From Deltaproteobacteria bacterium (GTDB lineage: Bacteria; Myxococcota_A; UBA796; GCA-2862545), in NCBI GenBank assembly GCA_006226595.1, contig SBGP01000082.1, forward strand, positions 62,001-126,000: DNA of 64,000 nucleotides. The letters are read 5' to 3'. Of this stretch, positions 40,897-49,925 are shown one piece after another. The notes below the pieces were generated by a model that saw nothing but the letters and a program-made list of their open reading frames with translations, had not been told where the DNA came from and did not search any database. The first letter of the stretch is position 1. Every line of letters starts with the position of its first letter. A program made the position numbers and the translations under genes.

Positions 40897-41745
40897 ATGG
40901 ACAAGATCGGAGTCGTCGGCGCGGGCACCATGGGACACGGCATCGCGCAGGTCGCGGCCATGGCCGGCTACGAGGTCGTGCTCTTCGACCTCAACGCCGA
41001 GGTGCTCGCCAAGGGCGCCGCGAAGATCGCCGCAAACCTCGACAAGGGCGTGGCCCGCGGCAAGGTCAGCCAGGACGTTCGCGACCTCGCCCTCGCCAAG
41101 CTGTCCACCTCTTCCGAGCTCGCCGCGGTCGCGGACGGTGCAGACCTCATCGTCGAGGCGATTCCCGAGAAGCTCGAGTGGAAGCAGAAGCTGTTCGCGG
41201 ACCTCGAGCCCCTCGCGAAGTCCTCCTGCATCTTCGCGACCAACACCTCCTCGCTGTCCATCGCCAAGATCGCGGCCAACCTCGCCGATCCGGGCCGGGT
41301 GATCGGCACGCACTTCTTCAACCCCGTGCACATCATGGCGCTGCTCGAGCTCATCGTCGCCGACGCCACCCACGACCACGTGCTCGACGCGGTGAAGGCG
41401 TTCGGCGAGCGCATCGGCAAGCAGGTCATCGTGGTCAAGGACTTTCCGGGCTTCGCGACCAGCCGCCTCGGCGTGTGCCTCGGCATGGAGGCCATCCGCA
41501 TGGTCGAGCAGGGTGTCGCGAGCCCCGAGGACATCGATACGGCGATGGTCCTCGGCTACCGCCACCCGGTGGGCCCGCTCAAGCTCACGGACATGGTCGG
41601 CCTCGATGTTCGCATGCACATCGGCGAATACCTTGCACGCGAGCTCGGCAACCCGGCCTTCGAGCCGCCGGCGCTGATGCGCGAGATGGTGGCCGAGGGC
41701 AAGCTCGGCAAGAAGTCGGGCCAGGGCTTCTACTCCTGGGAGTAG
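40897..41745 (+). CDS. 3-hydroxybutyryl-CoA / 3-hydroxyacyl-CoA dehydrogenase
   Basis: 282 aa. NAD(P)-binding GVVGAGTMGHGIA at the N-terminus, catalytic His in GTHFFNPVHIMALLE, and C-terminal GYRHPVGPLKLTDMVGLDV. Length matches the single-function PaaH/Hbd branch. It oxidises or reduces 3-hydroxyacyl-CoA in butyrate, PHB or beta-oxidation routes, and pairs functionally with the thiolase at 36544. SD CGGAGGGA before the ATG; a TATGCG hexamer lies 25 nt upstream of the start. Confidence 0.94.
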   Translation: MDKIGVVGAGTMGHGIAQVAAMAGYEVVLFDLNAEVLAKGAAKIAANLDKGVARGKVSQDVRDLALAKLSTSSELAAVADGADLIVEAIPEKLEWKQKLFADLEPLAKSSCIFATNTSSLSIAKIAANLADPGRVIGTHFFNPVHIMALLELIVADATHDHVLDAVKAFGERIGKQVIVVKDFPGFATSRLGVCLGMEAIRMVEQGVASPEDIDTAMVLGYRHPVGPLKLTDMVGLDVRMHIGEYLARELGNPAFEPPALMREMVAEGKLGKKSGQGFYSWE

Positions 41746-41984
41746 CCCCGCTGCGACCGTCACTTCCACGACAGCGCCCCAAGCTGGCGTGGCGGTGCAG
41801 AAGCGGGGTCCCCACGTGCTCCTCGAGGCGCTCGATGGACCGCCGCACCGCCGCCCGCCCGAGTCCGAGCGACGCTCCGCCGCGCGAACCGAGCCGGGCT
41901 CGACCACCGCGAGCCACGCGGTCCTCGGAACCGCGTGTCACCGAACGCCACCATCCGTGACGTCCCCTGCTCCACCGCGGGCAC

Positions 41985-41990
41985 TACACT
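41985..41990 (+). promoter_or_regulatory. -10 hexamer TACACT, leaderless type
   Basis: TACACT ends exactly 6 nt before the GTG at 41997. No Shine-Dalgarno. GCAC precedes it, as at 45121. Confidence 0.5.
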
Positions 41991-41996
41991 GACCCC

Positions 41997-44900
41997 GTGA
42001 AAGACGCCGCCCCCCCCCTCGCCGACGGTCGCTACCGCCTGCTGTCCGTGCTCGGACGCGGCGGCATGGCCACGGTGTACCGCGGACTCGACACGCGACT
42101 CGACGTCGAGCGCGCCATCAAGGTGCTCGACCCCAACCTCGCCCTCGACCCCCAGCTCCGTGGACGCTTCGAGGACGAGGCGCGCACCCTCGCTCGGCTG
42201 CACCACGACAACCTGGTCACCGTCCACGACGTCGGCGCCGACGACAACCGCGTGTACTTCGTCATGGAGTGGGTGCCGGGCGGCTCGCTGCGCGAGCACG
42301 TGCGCGACCAGGGTCCGATGACCCTGCGCGAGGCCGCACGCGTCGTCGACGGCATGCTCGCCGGACTCGGCTACGCCCACGAACACGGCGTGGTGCACCG
42401 CGACATCAAGCCCCACAACGTGCTCCTCGCCGCCGACGGCAGCGCGCGGGTCGCGGACTTCGGCATCGCCCGCACCCAGAGTGCATCCGGGCCTACCCGG
42501 ACCGGCGCGGTCATGGGCACGTGGGCGTACATGGCGCCCGAGCAGCGCACCTCGGCCACCAACGCCGACGCGCGCACCGACCTGTACGCCACCGCCGCCA
42601 CCCTGTACGCGGTGCTCACCGGTCGCGAGCCGGTCGACCTGCACGCGTCCGACAGCCACGCCACGCTGTTCCGCGACCTGCCGCCCGCCGTGCGCCACTT
42701 CATCGCCCAGGGCACGCGCTACCACGCCGCCGACCGCTTTCAGAGCGCGGAGGACATGCGCCGAGCCCTGGCCGGGCTGGTCGACGCCGTGGGCGACACC
42801 ATGGCCCTCGCCGCCCCGCCCGCCTCCGCGGACGCCCCGCCGATCACGAATCCCAGCGACACCTTCGGCCTCTCGGCGCTCGGCATCGACACGGTCAACC
42901 CGACGCCGCCGCCCATCGAGCCGCCGCCCGACACCGAGTCCACGCTGCCCGACCGCGGCGAGGACGTGGGCACCTTGCCCCCCGCCGGCCAGCCCCCCCC
43001 GCGCGCCGGGCTTCCATGGGCCTTCATCCTGCTCGCCGTGGTCGGCATCTCGGCGGTGTGGTTCGCGGTCGACCTCGGCACCCTGCCGCAGACGACCTGG
43101 CACCGCGGACTGATGCCCACCGTCGACGGTCTGGTGCCGCTCGGCGCCCCCACCAAGCCTGCGCACCTCGGCCAGAGCCTGTGGCGGGTCACCCGCGACG
43201 AGAAGGGCCACCCCGTCGACATGATGCGCGTGAATGGCGCCGACTACGTGTGGCCCTACGACGCAGATGCCAACGACGTCGCCGCCGGCTACCGCCTCGC
43301 ATGGGAGGACGAACAGGTCGTCGCCATCGACGTCGTCAACGAGGCCGCAGTGCCCGTGCACCGCATGGTCCTCGAGCGCGACGGCGACACGCTCACCGTC
43401 AGGCACCGCCATCCCGAAGGCGGCGCCGCCCAGTCCGGCGCCTCGCTGGATCTCCGCTACCCCGACTTTCCGAGCGGGGACGCGCCGGTGGTCGAGGTGT
43501 ACACCGTGGACGCGGAGGGACGCTTCTCGACGGGCATGTGGTTCGACGCCTCGGGTCAGCCCGCCCAGGGCCCCGATCGCGCGTGGGGTGCCCGCTACGA
43601 CTGGGACGAACAGGGACGCCTCGCGCGGCGAACCGCCCTCGATGCCCGCGGCAACGACATGATCGGCGCAGGGGGCGTGGTGAGTGCCGTGTGGACCTAC
43701 GCCGAAGAAGCCCCGGGCCCCGTGTCCGTGCACTACGAGGCCTTCGCGGGCGTGCCCGCGCGCAGCACCGCCGGCGTGCACCGCATTCACATGGGCTACG
43801 ACGCCCAGGGTCGCCGCAATCGGTGGGACTTCCTCGACATCGACGGCGAGCCCGTGCGCCATCGCGTCGAGTACTGCGCGGGGTGGCGGATCCAGTTCCG
43901 CAGCGACACGCGCGTGCGAGCCTGCCTCGGACCCGACGGCAGCCTCACTCCCTCCGAGGGCGGCTGGTACCAGACCGAGGCCCGCTTCGACGACCGGCAC
44001 ATGGTCGTCGAGATGAAGAAGCTCGACGCGCAGGCCCACCCCATGGACAGCGTGGGATGGTCACGCCGGCTGATCGAGCGCGACGACCTGAGCCGCCTCG
44101 TCGTCCGCGGTCCATTCTTCCGCGCCGACGGCACCCAGACCCACGTGCCGGAGTACGGCGAGAACGTGGCTCGGGTCGAGGCGAGCTACGATGCCCGCGG
44201 CAACCTGGTCGAGATCCGGCACGTCGATGCCGATGGCGCGCTGGTCGCGGGTCCCGACGGAGCCGCCATCGTGCGCATGACCTACGACGGCACCCGCCGC
44301 ATCGAGTGGCGAGGCTACGACACCCAGAGCATGCCGGTGATGACCGAGCACGGCTACGCCTCGGCCGTCCAGAAGTGGGACGAGCGCGGCTACCTGGTCG
44401 AGCTCACCGTGCTCGACGTCCATGACCGGCCCGTCGTGTGGGACAAGGGCTGGGCGACGATGCTCAGCGAGTTCGACGACGCCGGACGCCCCACCGCCGA
44501 GCGCTTCCTCGACGCGGACGGGCGCCCCATCGCGACCTCGGACGGCTACGCCTCGAAGACCTGGACCTACGACGGCTCCACGTGGACCTACCGCCTGTAC
44601 GACGTCGACGGCGAGCTCACCGTCGGCAGTGGCGGCTGGGCCGTGGAGCAGGAGATCTACGACGCGCGCGGACTCGAAGCCGAGGAGCGCTTCTTTGGCG
44701 CCGACGAGCAGCCGCTGGCCCAGGAACAGGGCGAGGTCGCGCGAAAGTGGAGCTACGACAGCAGCGGGCAGAAGGTCGAGAAGCACCTGATCGGCGATGC
44801 CCTGCTCACGCCGTGCGTGCGCACCGTGTACGAGTGGGACGCGCGCGGCAACCTGACGCTCGTCGGCTGCCGCAACGCCGAGGGCGACCCCGTGCCCTTC

Positions 44901-45098
44901 CGCGCGGACGTCGCCTTCTCGGACCAGCGCGGCGAGTACGACGCGTCCGATCGCCAGACCCTGGCGACCTTCTGGAGCCCCGCCGGCGAGCGGGTGGTGC
45001 GCCCGGACGGCTGCTGGGCGCTGACCTACGACTACCCCGAGGACGCCGAGGAAGCCGACATCCGCTGCGACACGACGCCGCCGGTGAAAGCGGAATAG
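41997..45098 (+). CDS. Transmembrane Ser/Thr kinase with a YD/RHS-like repeat ectodomain
   Basis: 1033 aa from GTG. Kinase domain about 13-265: GRGGMATVYRG, AIKVLD, VVHRDIKPHN, ADFGIA and GTWAYMAPEQ. A Pro-rich linker leads to one membrane helix near 338-358. The outer ~670 residues contain some ten units of the form YDxxGxLxExxxxDxxGxPV followed by a Trp/Tyr strand, for example WDERGYLVELTVLDVHDRPV and YDARGLEAEERFFGADEQPL. They resemble YD/RHS or WG-type beta repeats. Sensor kinases with such an ectodomain are not a standard family; the repeats may bind a surface polymer or partner. Confidence 0.9.
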   Translation: MKDAAPPLADGRYRLLSVLGRGGMATVYRGLDTRLDVERAIKVLDPNLALDPQLRGRFEDEARTLARLHHDNLVTVHDVGADDNRVYFVMEWVPGGSLREHVRDQGPMTLREAARVVDGMLAGLGYAHEHGVVHRDIKPHNVLLAADGSARVADFGIARTQSASGPTRTGAVMGTWAYMAPEQRTSATNADARTDLYATAATLYAVLTGREPVDLHASDSHATLFRDLPPAVRHFIAQGTRYHAADRFQSAEDMRRALAGLVDAVGDTMALAAPPASADAPPITNPSDTFGLSALGIDTVNPTPPPIEPPPDTESTLPDRGEDVGTLPPAGQPPPRAGLPWAFILLAVVGISAVWFAVDLGTLPQTTWHRGLMPTVDGLVPLGAPTKPAHLGQSLWRVTRDEKGHPVDMMRVNGADYVWPYDADANDVAAGYRLAWEDEQVVAIDVVNEAAVPVHRMVLERDGDTLTVRHRHPEGGAAQSGASLDLRYPDFPSGDAPVVEVYTVDAEGRFSTGMWFDASGQPAQGPDRAWGARYDWDEQGRLARRTALDARGNDMIGAGGVVSAVWTYAEEAPGPVSVHYEAFAGVPARSTAGVHRIHMGYDAQGRRNRWDFLDIDGEPVRHRVEYCAGWRIQFRSDTRVRACLGPDGSLTPSEGGWYQTEARFDDRHMVVEMKKLDAQAHPMDSVGWSRRLIERDDLSRLVVRGPFFRADGTQTHVPEYGENVARVEASYDARGNLVEIRHVDADGALVAGPDGAAIVRMTYDGTRRIEWRGYDTQSMPVMTEHGYASAVQKWDERGYLVELTVLDVHDRPVVWDKGWATMLSEFDDAGRPTAERFLDADGRPIATSDGYASKTWTYDGSTWTYRLYDVDGELTVGSGGWAVEQEIYDARGLEAEERFFGADEQPLAQEQGEVARKWSYDSSGQKVEKHLIGDALLTPCVRTVYEWDARGNLTLVGCRNAEGDPVPFRADVAFSDQRGEYDASDRQTLATFWSPAGERVVRPDGCWALTYDYPEDAEEADIRCDTTPPVKAE

Positions 45099-45124
45099 AC
45101 AGCCGCGATCCGCCCGTTCCGCAC

Positions 45125-45130
45125 TACAAT
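45125..45130 (+). promoter_or_regulatory. -10 hexamer TACAAT, leaderless type
   Basis: TACAAT, close to the TATAAT consensus, ends exactly 6 nt before the ATG at 45137. No Shine-Dalgarno. Confidence 0.5.
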
Positions 45131-45136
45131 CTCGGC

Positions 45137-46114
45137 ATGCGCACCCTCTCTCTCCTGCTCCTCGTGGCGTGCACCGGCGGCCATGGCCAGGCGGCTCGCT
45201 ACGAGCTGCGCGCGGTCGAGGGCCTGCCCGCCGCGAGCAGCCACCAGTTCGCGGCCTTCGAGCAGCCCGACCACCTGATCATCGGGACCATGCCCTTCGA
45301 GGACGGCGGCCTGTACACCCTCGAGCCCGGCTCGGTGAGCGCCGAACACGCACTCACCCCCAGCGACCCCATCCTTCAGCTGTACACCGGCGTCGAGGTG
45401 GCCGAGCATGCGGCGAACCCGCTGTACCTGCTTCCGGGGGCCGAGCCGCGCCTGGTCGAGTACACCGGCGGGCAGCTCGTCGATGCCGCACCGCGCCCGC
45501 CGTTCAAGGGCACCGGTCAGTTCCAGGGCTTCGCGCGCCTCGCCGACGGCACCCTGTTGTACCTCGACGGCTCGATGCAGCTCTACGACCCCGACAGCGA
45601 CGGCTGGACCACGGTGTTGCCGGCGGACACGCTGTTTCCGCGACGCATGCGCTGGTGGGAAGACCAGCTGCTCGTGCTCAACGACACCTCGCTCGGCGCG
45701 CTCACCGCCGAGGGCTACACCGAGCTCGCCACGTGCCCCGACACCTGCGACTGGCAGGACCTCCTGCTGCCGAACAACGGGGAGGTGTGGATCCGCGAGA
45801 ACTGGCGCTACTGGAGCTGGGACGGGGACAGCCTCACCTCGCTCGGCGACTTCCCCAACCCGGGCGCGGAGCTCGGCGAGGCGCGGTTCATCAGCCAGGT
45901 CATGTCCGCGGGCGTGCTCGACGAGCGCATCTTCTCGCTCAACCGCGAGAGCTACACCGACACCTACGGGTGGATGTTGTCGTGGGCCCCGGGGCAGGAC
46001 GAACACCTGGACCACGAGGTCGGCGCGGTCGGACCGTTCGTCGGGTCCGACGACAACGGCATGGTCATCGTGCCTTGGACCCAGTACGACCCGGTCCTGG
46101 CGTGGGCGAAGTAG
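45137..46114 (+). CDS. Lipoprotein, possible beta-propeller
   Basis: 325 aa, lipobox LLVAC. Repeated strands of the kind LIIGTMPFEDGGLYTLEPG, GTLLYLDGSMQLYDPDSDGW and RIFSLNRESYTDTYGWMLSW suggest a Kelch-like propeller of about six blades. Function unknown. It has its own promoter 38 nt after the kinase gene. Its last 50 nt overlap the end of the convergent gene on the other strand. Confidence 0.75.
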   Translation: MRTLSLLLLVACTGGHGQAARYELRAVEGLPAASSHQFAAFEQPDHLIIGTMPFEDGGLYTLEPGSVSAEHALTPSDPILQLYTGVEVAEHAANPLYLLPGAEPRLVEYTGGQLVDAAPRPPFKGTGQFQGFARLADGTLLYLDGSMQLYDPDSDGWTTVLPADTLFPRRMRWWEDQLLVLNDTSLGALTAEGYTELATCPDTCDWQDLLLPNNGEVWIRENWRYWSWDGDSLTSLGDFPNPGAELGEARFISQVMSAGVLDERIFSLNRESYTDTYGWMLSWAPGQDEHLDHEVGAVGPFVGSDDNGMVIVPWTQYDPVLAWAK

Positions 46115-47381
46115 CCTCGTCCTCGCGGGCGACCTCGATACGCACGTCCACTCCGCCGTCCTCGGTGAGCAGGAAGTGCCCGGTGAGCGGGCGGTCGGTG
46201 GTCCACCACGGCGCCTCGGGGATCAGCTTGATCACGGGTCCTTCCTCGGTCCACGTGGACTCGACCCGCCCGACGGCGTGTCCTTCCTGGCCGTTCACGT
46301 CGATCGCGAAGCGGCCGTGAACCGTGCCGTGGAAGCGGTGGCCGAGGTCGGGCAGCGCCGGGCTGAACACCACGTGGGTGACCGGAGTCTCCTCGCCGAA
46401 CTGCTCGACCGTCGCCGACACGAGCTCGCGGCTGCCGCGCTCTCCCTTGCGGAAGCGGTAGCTCAGCGTGCGCATCTCGGAGACCTGCTTGGCGTGCACG
46501 TAGTCGCCGAACTCCTCGACCTCCCAGTGGCGACGCACCGCGTCTCCGTCGGGCATGAAGAACACCGCGTCGAAGGCGGGACCACCCTGCTGCGGCTCGT
46601 TGGCGTCCTCCATCTCGCCGGGGGTCGCGAAGGCCGAGGCCTCGACCTCGAGGCCCTCGTCCCAGGTCGGCTCGAGGCGCAGTGCGTGGGAGGCGAGCCC
46701 CCCCTGGGTCTGGGTCAGCGCGAGCTGGAACGGCACGAGACCGAGGGCGCGCTTCACCTTGTACGGCTCGCCATTGATGCGCATCGTCGCGCGGCGACCG
46801 AACACGCGGGAGGGCAGGTCGAGCACCGCGAGCACCTGTGGCGAGTGCCCCATGACCGAGCCGTTGCGCTTCTTCTGGTTCGGCCGGGGCGGCTTGCCCT
46901 GGTAGGTCACCTCGACGGGCTCGCCGTCGATGTTCTCGTAGCGGAGCTCGATATCGAGCCACTCCGCCGTCGAGCGGTCGACGACCTCGACAGGGTAGTA
47001 CTTCCGCTGGATGGGCCCCTCGGGCATGTACGACGTGATGCCCGGGAGGTCGGCGATGTACGACTGCATCATCGTCGACTCGCGCGCGTCCTTCGCAAAC
47101 CACACCGGGCCGTCCGGGGTGATGATGCGCGCGTACTCGTGCATGTTCCATTCGGGGTGCTGGCTGATGATCACCAGATCGAGGTCGTACTTGGCCCCGA
47201 ACACGACCACCGGAAGCACCGGAAACGGGGTCAGCGGCTCTCCGGAGTAGGCCGCACCCGAGGGCGCCTCGACGAAGGCCGCGCGAGCCGCCGCATCGAG
47301 GGCAGGCCCCTGCGGCAGCATTCGAGTGATGCTGCTGCACGCAGTGAGAAACAGCGACAGCACGAGTGGGCTCCAGCGCAT
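46065..47381 (-). CDS. Large lipoprotein of unknown function
   Basis: 438 aa. Lipobox LTAC with Cys15. The mature part is long, beta-rich and without obvious repeats; segments such as DLVIISQHPEWNMHEYARI, MRINGEPYKVKRALGLVPF and AIDVNGQEGHAVGRVEST suggest lipocalin-like or carotenoid-ester-type beta barrels, but I assign no family. C-terminal tail is Pro/Gly-rich. A minus-strand TAAGGT (47388-47393) ends 6 nt before the ATG, with no Shine-Dalgarno. Confidence 0.75.
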   Translation of the reverse strand: MRWSPLVLSLFLTACSSITRMLPQGPALDAAARAAFVEAPSGAAYSGEPLTPFPVLPVVVFGAKYDLDLVIISQHPEWNMHEYARIITPDGPVWFAKDARESTMMQSYIADLPGITSYMPEGPIQRKYYPVEVVDRSTAEWLDIELRYENIDGEPVEVTYQGKPPRPNQKKRNGSVMGHSPQVLAVLDLPSRVFGRRATMRINGEPYKVKRALGLVPFQLALTQTQGGLASHALRLEPTWDEGLEVEASAFATPGEMEDANEPQQGGPAFDAVFFMPDGDAVRRHWEVEEFGDYVHAKQVSEMRTLSYRFRKGERGSRELVSATVEQFGEETPVTHVVFSPALPDLGHRFHGTVHGRFAIDVNGQEGHAVGRVESTWTEEGPVIKLIPEAPWWTTDRPLTGHFLLTEDGGVDVRIEVAREDEATSPTPGPGRTGSKAR

Positions 47382-47387
47382 GTGCGG

Positions 47388-47393
47388 ACCTTA
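47388..47393 (-). promoter_or_regulatory. -10 hexamer TAAGGT, leaderless type
   Basis: On the minus strand TAAGGT ends 6 nt before the ATG at 47381. Confidence 0.45.
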
Positions 47394-47425
47394 GCGCGGT
47401 GTCGCGAGCATGGGTACGCCCACAC

Positions 47426-48295
47426 TCACTGCAAGCGGATGTGGAGCCACAGCACCTCGAGGGCGTGGTCGCCGCCGATCGGTGTGGCCACCGCCGAGAA
47501 CGGCACCCCGTCCAGGGCGGCCGTCTCGACGCCGTAGTCCTTGATCACGAAGCCCTCGCCGCTTCGGTGTACCTCGGGCGACATCTTCTGCAGGCCGAAG
47601 GTGGCCTCGCCGTTGACCGCCTGGGCCACCCCCTCCTCGTGGATCAGGTAGACGTGGTGGATGCCGGGCTCGAGCTTCGCGCCCCACCGGGCGCTCTCGT
47701 AGGGCTCGACCGTCATGCGCTTGCGCTCCAGCTCCCGCACGTCGCCATGCTCCACCAACGTACTCATGAGCTGGTCGGCAATGGCGTCCAGGTCCAGGCC
47801 CCTGGGCGCGTGAGTCGGGTCGCCGAACTGACGCCTCGGCGGCTGGACAGGCCTTCGCGGGCTTGCCGACCGACGCGCGTGCATCGCGTCGCTGCGCGCC
47901 AGACTGGTCACCGCCGTCGTCAACGACTGCCCCTCGGAGTCGAAGGTCTCGAAGATCGCGTACCCATCGCGGTGCGTCGACACGCTGCCCGAGTCCGCCT
48001 GCGTTCGCGCCTCCAGTCCGAGAGGCAACTCCCCGGGGTAGGCGCGCCGTCCGGCCCACCGCTTCAGGGTGAACTCGATGGAGTACAGGCCCTCCTCCGC
48101 GTCGAAGCTCAGGGCGATGCCGCGGCGAGTCGACCGATAGCCTCCGCCGCTGATCGGATAGAACTTCCACCACTTGTCCGAGACGATCTCGACGATCTCG
48201 GGTGAGTCCGCGGGCGCCCCGTAGAGCTCCAGCCACGCGTCGCCCGCGGGCGGTTCGGCCGCGAGAGCCAGGGCCGCTAGGAAGAAGACCAGCAT
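47426..48295 (-). CDS. Secreted protein of unknown function
   Basis: 289 aa. Signal peptide MLVFFLAALALAAEP is Sec type I without a lipobox Cys. The first half has strands with aromatic residues (SDKWWKFYPISGGGYRSTRR), then a basic low-complexity patch (RRSASPRRPVQPPRRQ) and a second beta region ending VLWLHIRLQ. No family recognised. A -10 TACGCT (48301-48306, minus) ends 5 nt before the ATG, so a leaderless message is predicted. Confidence 0.72.
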   Translation of the reverse strand: MLVFFLAALALAAEPPAGDAWLELYGAPADSPEIVEIVSDKWWKFYPISGGGYRSTRRGIALSFDAEEGLYSIEFTLKRWAGRRAYPGELPLGLEARTQADSGSVSTHRDGYAIFETFDSEGQSLTTAVTSLARSDAMHARRSASPRRPVQPPRRQFGDPTHAPRGLDLDAIADQLMSTLVEHGDVRELERKRMTVEPYESARWGAKLEPGIHHVYLIHEEGVAQAVNGEATFGLQKMSPEVHRSGEGFVIKDYGVETAALDGVPFSAVATPIGGDHALEVLWLHIRLQ

Positions 48296-48300
48296 GCCCG

Positions 48301-48326
48301 AGCGTACCTCACGCAGGTGTTATGCG
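48301..48326. promoter_or_regulatory. Compact divergent promoter region (secreted protein / thiG)
   Basis: Minus-strand TACGCT (48301-48306) and plus-strand TATGCG (48321-48326) face away within 26 nt. Only 49 nt separate the two start codons, so the polymerase footprints must overlap. Confidence 0.45.
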
Positions 48327-48344
48327 GGCTGTCCCGGAGGCCGC

Positions 48345-49109
48345 ATGCTCAAGCTCGGCGATCACACCCTGAACTCGCGCCTCGTCGTCGGCACCGGGCG
48401 CTATGCGTCCTTTGCGCAGATGCAGGCCTGCCACGAGGCCTCGGGCACCGAGATGGTCACGGTCGCGGTGCGCCGCGTCGACCTCGCCGCCGCCGCGGGC
48501 GAGTCGATCATGGACTTCATCGACCGCGACAAGATCAAGCTCCTCCCGAACACGTCGGGCTGCTACACCCCCGAGGATGCCGTGATGACGGCGCAGCTCG
48601 CGCGCGAGGCCTTCGGCACCGACCTGGTCAAGGTCGAGGTCATCGGCTGCGACCGCACGCTGTTTCCCGACGCCGAGGGCACGCTCGAAGCCTGTCGGCA
48701 GCTGGTCGCCGACGGGTTCACCGTGCTCCCCTACTGCGGCGACGACCCGGTGCTGTGCCAGCGCCTCGAGGACCTGGGCTGTGCGGCGGTCATGCCGCTC
48801 GCCGCGCCGATCGGCAGCGGTCTCGGCCTGCGAGACACCACGCGCCTGCAGATCATCCGCGAGCTGGTCGAGATCCCGGTCATCGTCGATGCCGGCATCG
48901 GCACGCCCTCGGACGCGGTGAAGGCCATGGAGCTCGGCGCCGACGCGGTGCTGCTCAACACCGCCATCGCGGCGGCTGGCGACCCGGTGGCCATGGCCCG
49001 CGCATTCAAGCTCGCCGTCGAGGCGGGACGCGTTGCGCACGAGGCCGGGCGCATGCCGATGAAGCTGTACGCGACGGCCTCCTCGCCGCTCGACGGGCGC
49101 ATTGCCTGA
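48345..49109 (+). CDS. thiG: Thiazole synthase
   Basis: Makes the thiazole phosphate of thiamine from DXP, the ThiS thiocarboxylate and dehydroglycine. 254 aa. LVVGTGRYASFAQM, TEMVTVAVRRVDL, LLPNTSGCYT, the Schiff-base lysine in LVKVEVIGCDRTLFPD, and VDAGIGTPSDA with ADAVLLNTAIA are all typical. CGGAGG precedes the ATG. The next gene overlaps by 8 nt. ThiS, ThiO/H and ThiF are not seen here, so the rest of the pathway lies elsewhere. Confidence 0.95.
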   Translation: MLKLGDHTLNSRLVVGTGRYASFAQMQACHEASGTEMVTVAVRRVDLAAAAGESIMDFIDRDKIKLLPNTSGCYTPEDAVMTAQLAREAFGTDLVKVEVIGCDRTLFPDAEGTLEACRQLVADGFTVLPYCGDDPVLCQRLEDLGCAAVMPLAAPIGSGLGLRDTTRLQIIRELVEIPVIVDAGIGTPSDAVKAMELGADAVLLNTAIAAAGDPVAMARAFKLAVEAGRVAHEAGRMPMKLYATASSPLDGRIA

Positions 49110-49656
49110 CACCCGCATCCTCGCGATCACGCCGGGGGACGGACGCGAGCTTCGCCCGTACCTCGACGCGCTCGAGGTCGATGCGGTGCTGTTTCGCGAG
49201 CCCGGTCGCGACGTCGCCGGTCTGGTGGCCCATGCGCGCGAGCGCGGTCTGACCACCCACGTGCACGCCTGCTGCGCCGACCGCCCCGACGCGGACTACG
49301 TGCACCTGCGAAGCGACATGCCCGCCGTCGGCACGCCGTTCGGCGTGTCGTGCCACGACGCGGACGAGCTGCGCCTGGCCTTCGCGCGCGGCGCGGCCTA
49401 CGCCCTGCTCTCACCCGTGTTTCCGCCGACCTCGAAGCCGGAGGACACTCGTGACACGCTGGGCATTCGCGGGTTTCGGGCGCTGGCGGGCGACCGACCG
49501 GTGTACGCGCTCGGCGGCCTCACCGACAAGACCGCCTTTCCGTGCCACGGGGTCGCGGTGCTCGGATGGTTCTTCGAGGTGTCGCCGGCCGAGGCAGGGC
49601 TGCGCGTCATGGCGCTGCGCCGCGCGCTTCAGAAGGCGAACAGCGTCTCGTCGTAG
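49102..49656 (+). CDS. Thiamine phosphate synthase / TenI-like protein
   Basis: 184 aa, TTG start overlapping thiG by 8 nt. The TIM-barrel motifs of ThiE/TenI are readable: YVHLRSDMP, FGVSCHDADELRLAFARGAAYALLSPVFPPTSKP and PVYALGGLTDK. It is ~25 residues shorter than ThiE, and the N-terminal phosphate and pyrimidine contacts are not all obvious. So it may be the TenI-type thiazole tautomerase rather than the coupling enzyme; the thiG linkage fits both. Confidence 0.85.
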   Translation: MPDTRILAITPGDGRELRPYLDALEVDAVLFREPGRDVAGLVAHARERGLTTHVHACCADRPDADYVHLRSDMPAVGTPFGVSCHDADELRLAFARGAAYALLSPVFPPTSKPEDTRDTLGIRGFRALAGDRPVYALGGLTDKTAFPCHGVAVLGWFFEVSPAEAGLRVMALRRALQKANSVSS

Positions 49657-49925
49657 CACTCGCCGTCGGCGATCTCGTCGCAGGTCGCGCTGACCACGCA
49701 GCGACGATGGGCGGCGAACAACTCCTTGCTGGCGTCGTCCTCTTCCTCGTCGTGCTTCTGCAGCAGGTCGCCGCACTGCTCCTCGCACTCGACCCGGGTG
49801 ATGGTCGAGCCGTCTTCGGCGCACTTGCTGAGCTTGCGGCAGGTGCGGTCACAGGAGGGCGCGCAGGCGGTGGCGAGCACCGCGAGGACCGCGATCAGGG
49901 CGCTAGATCGGAGCACAGAAACCAT
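49629..49925 (-). CDS. Small Cys-rich lipoprotein (second of a pair)
   Basis: 98 aa. Lipobox LATAC; the mature part has nine further Cys in APSCDRTCRKLSKC, VECEEQC, RRCVVSATC and GECYDE. The spacing CxxxCxxxxxxC...CxxxC suggests a disulfide-stabilised helical hairpin. Overlaps thiE by 28 nt (convergent) and the upstream sister gene by 23 nt, implying translational coupling; no Shine-Dalgarno of its own. Function unknown. Confidence 0.75.
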   Translation of the reverse strand: MVSVLRSSALIAVLAVLATACAPSCDRTCRKLSKCAEDGSTITRVECEEQCGDLLQKHDEEEDDASKELFAAHRRCVVSATCDEIADGECYDETLFAF

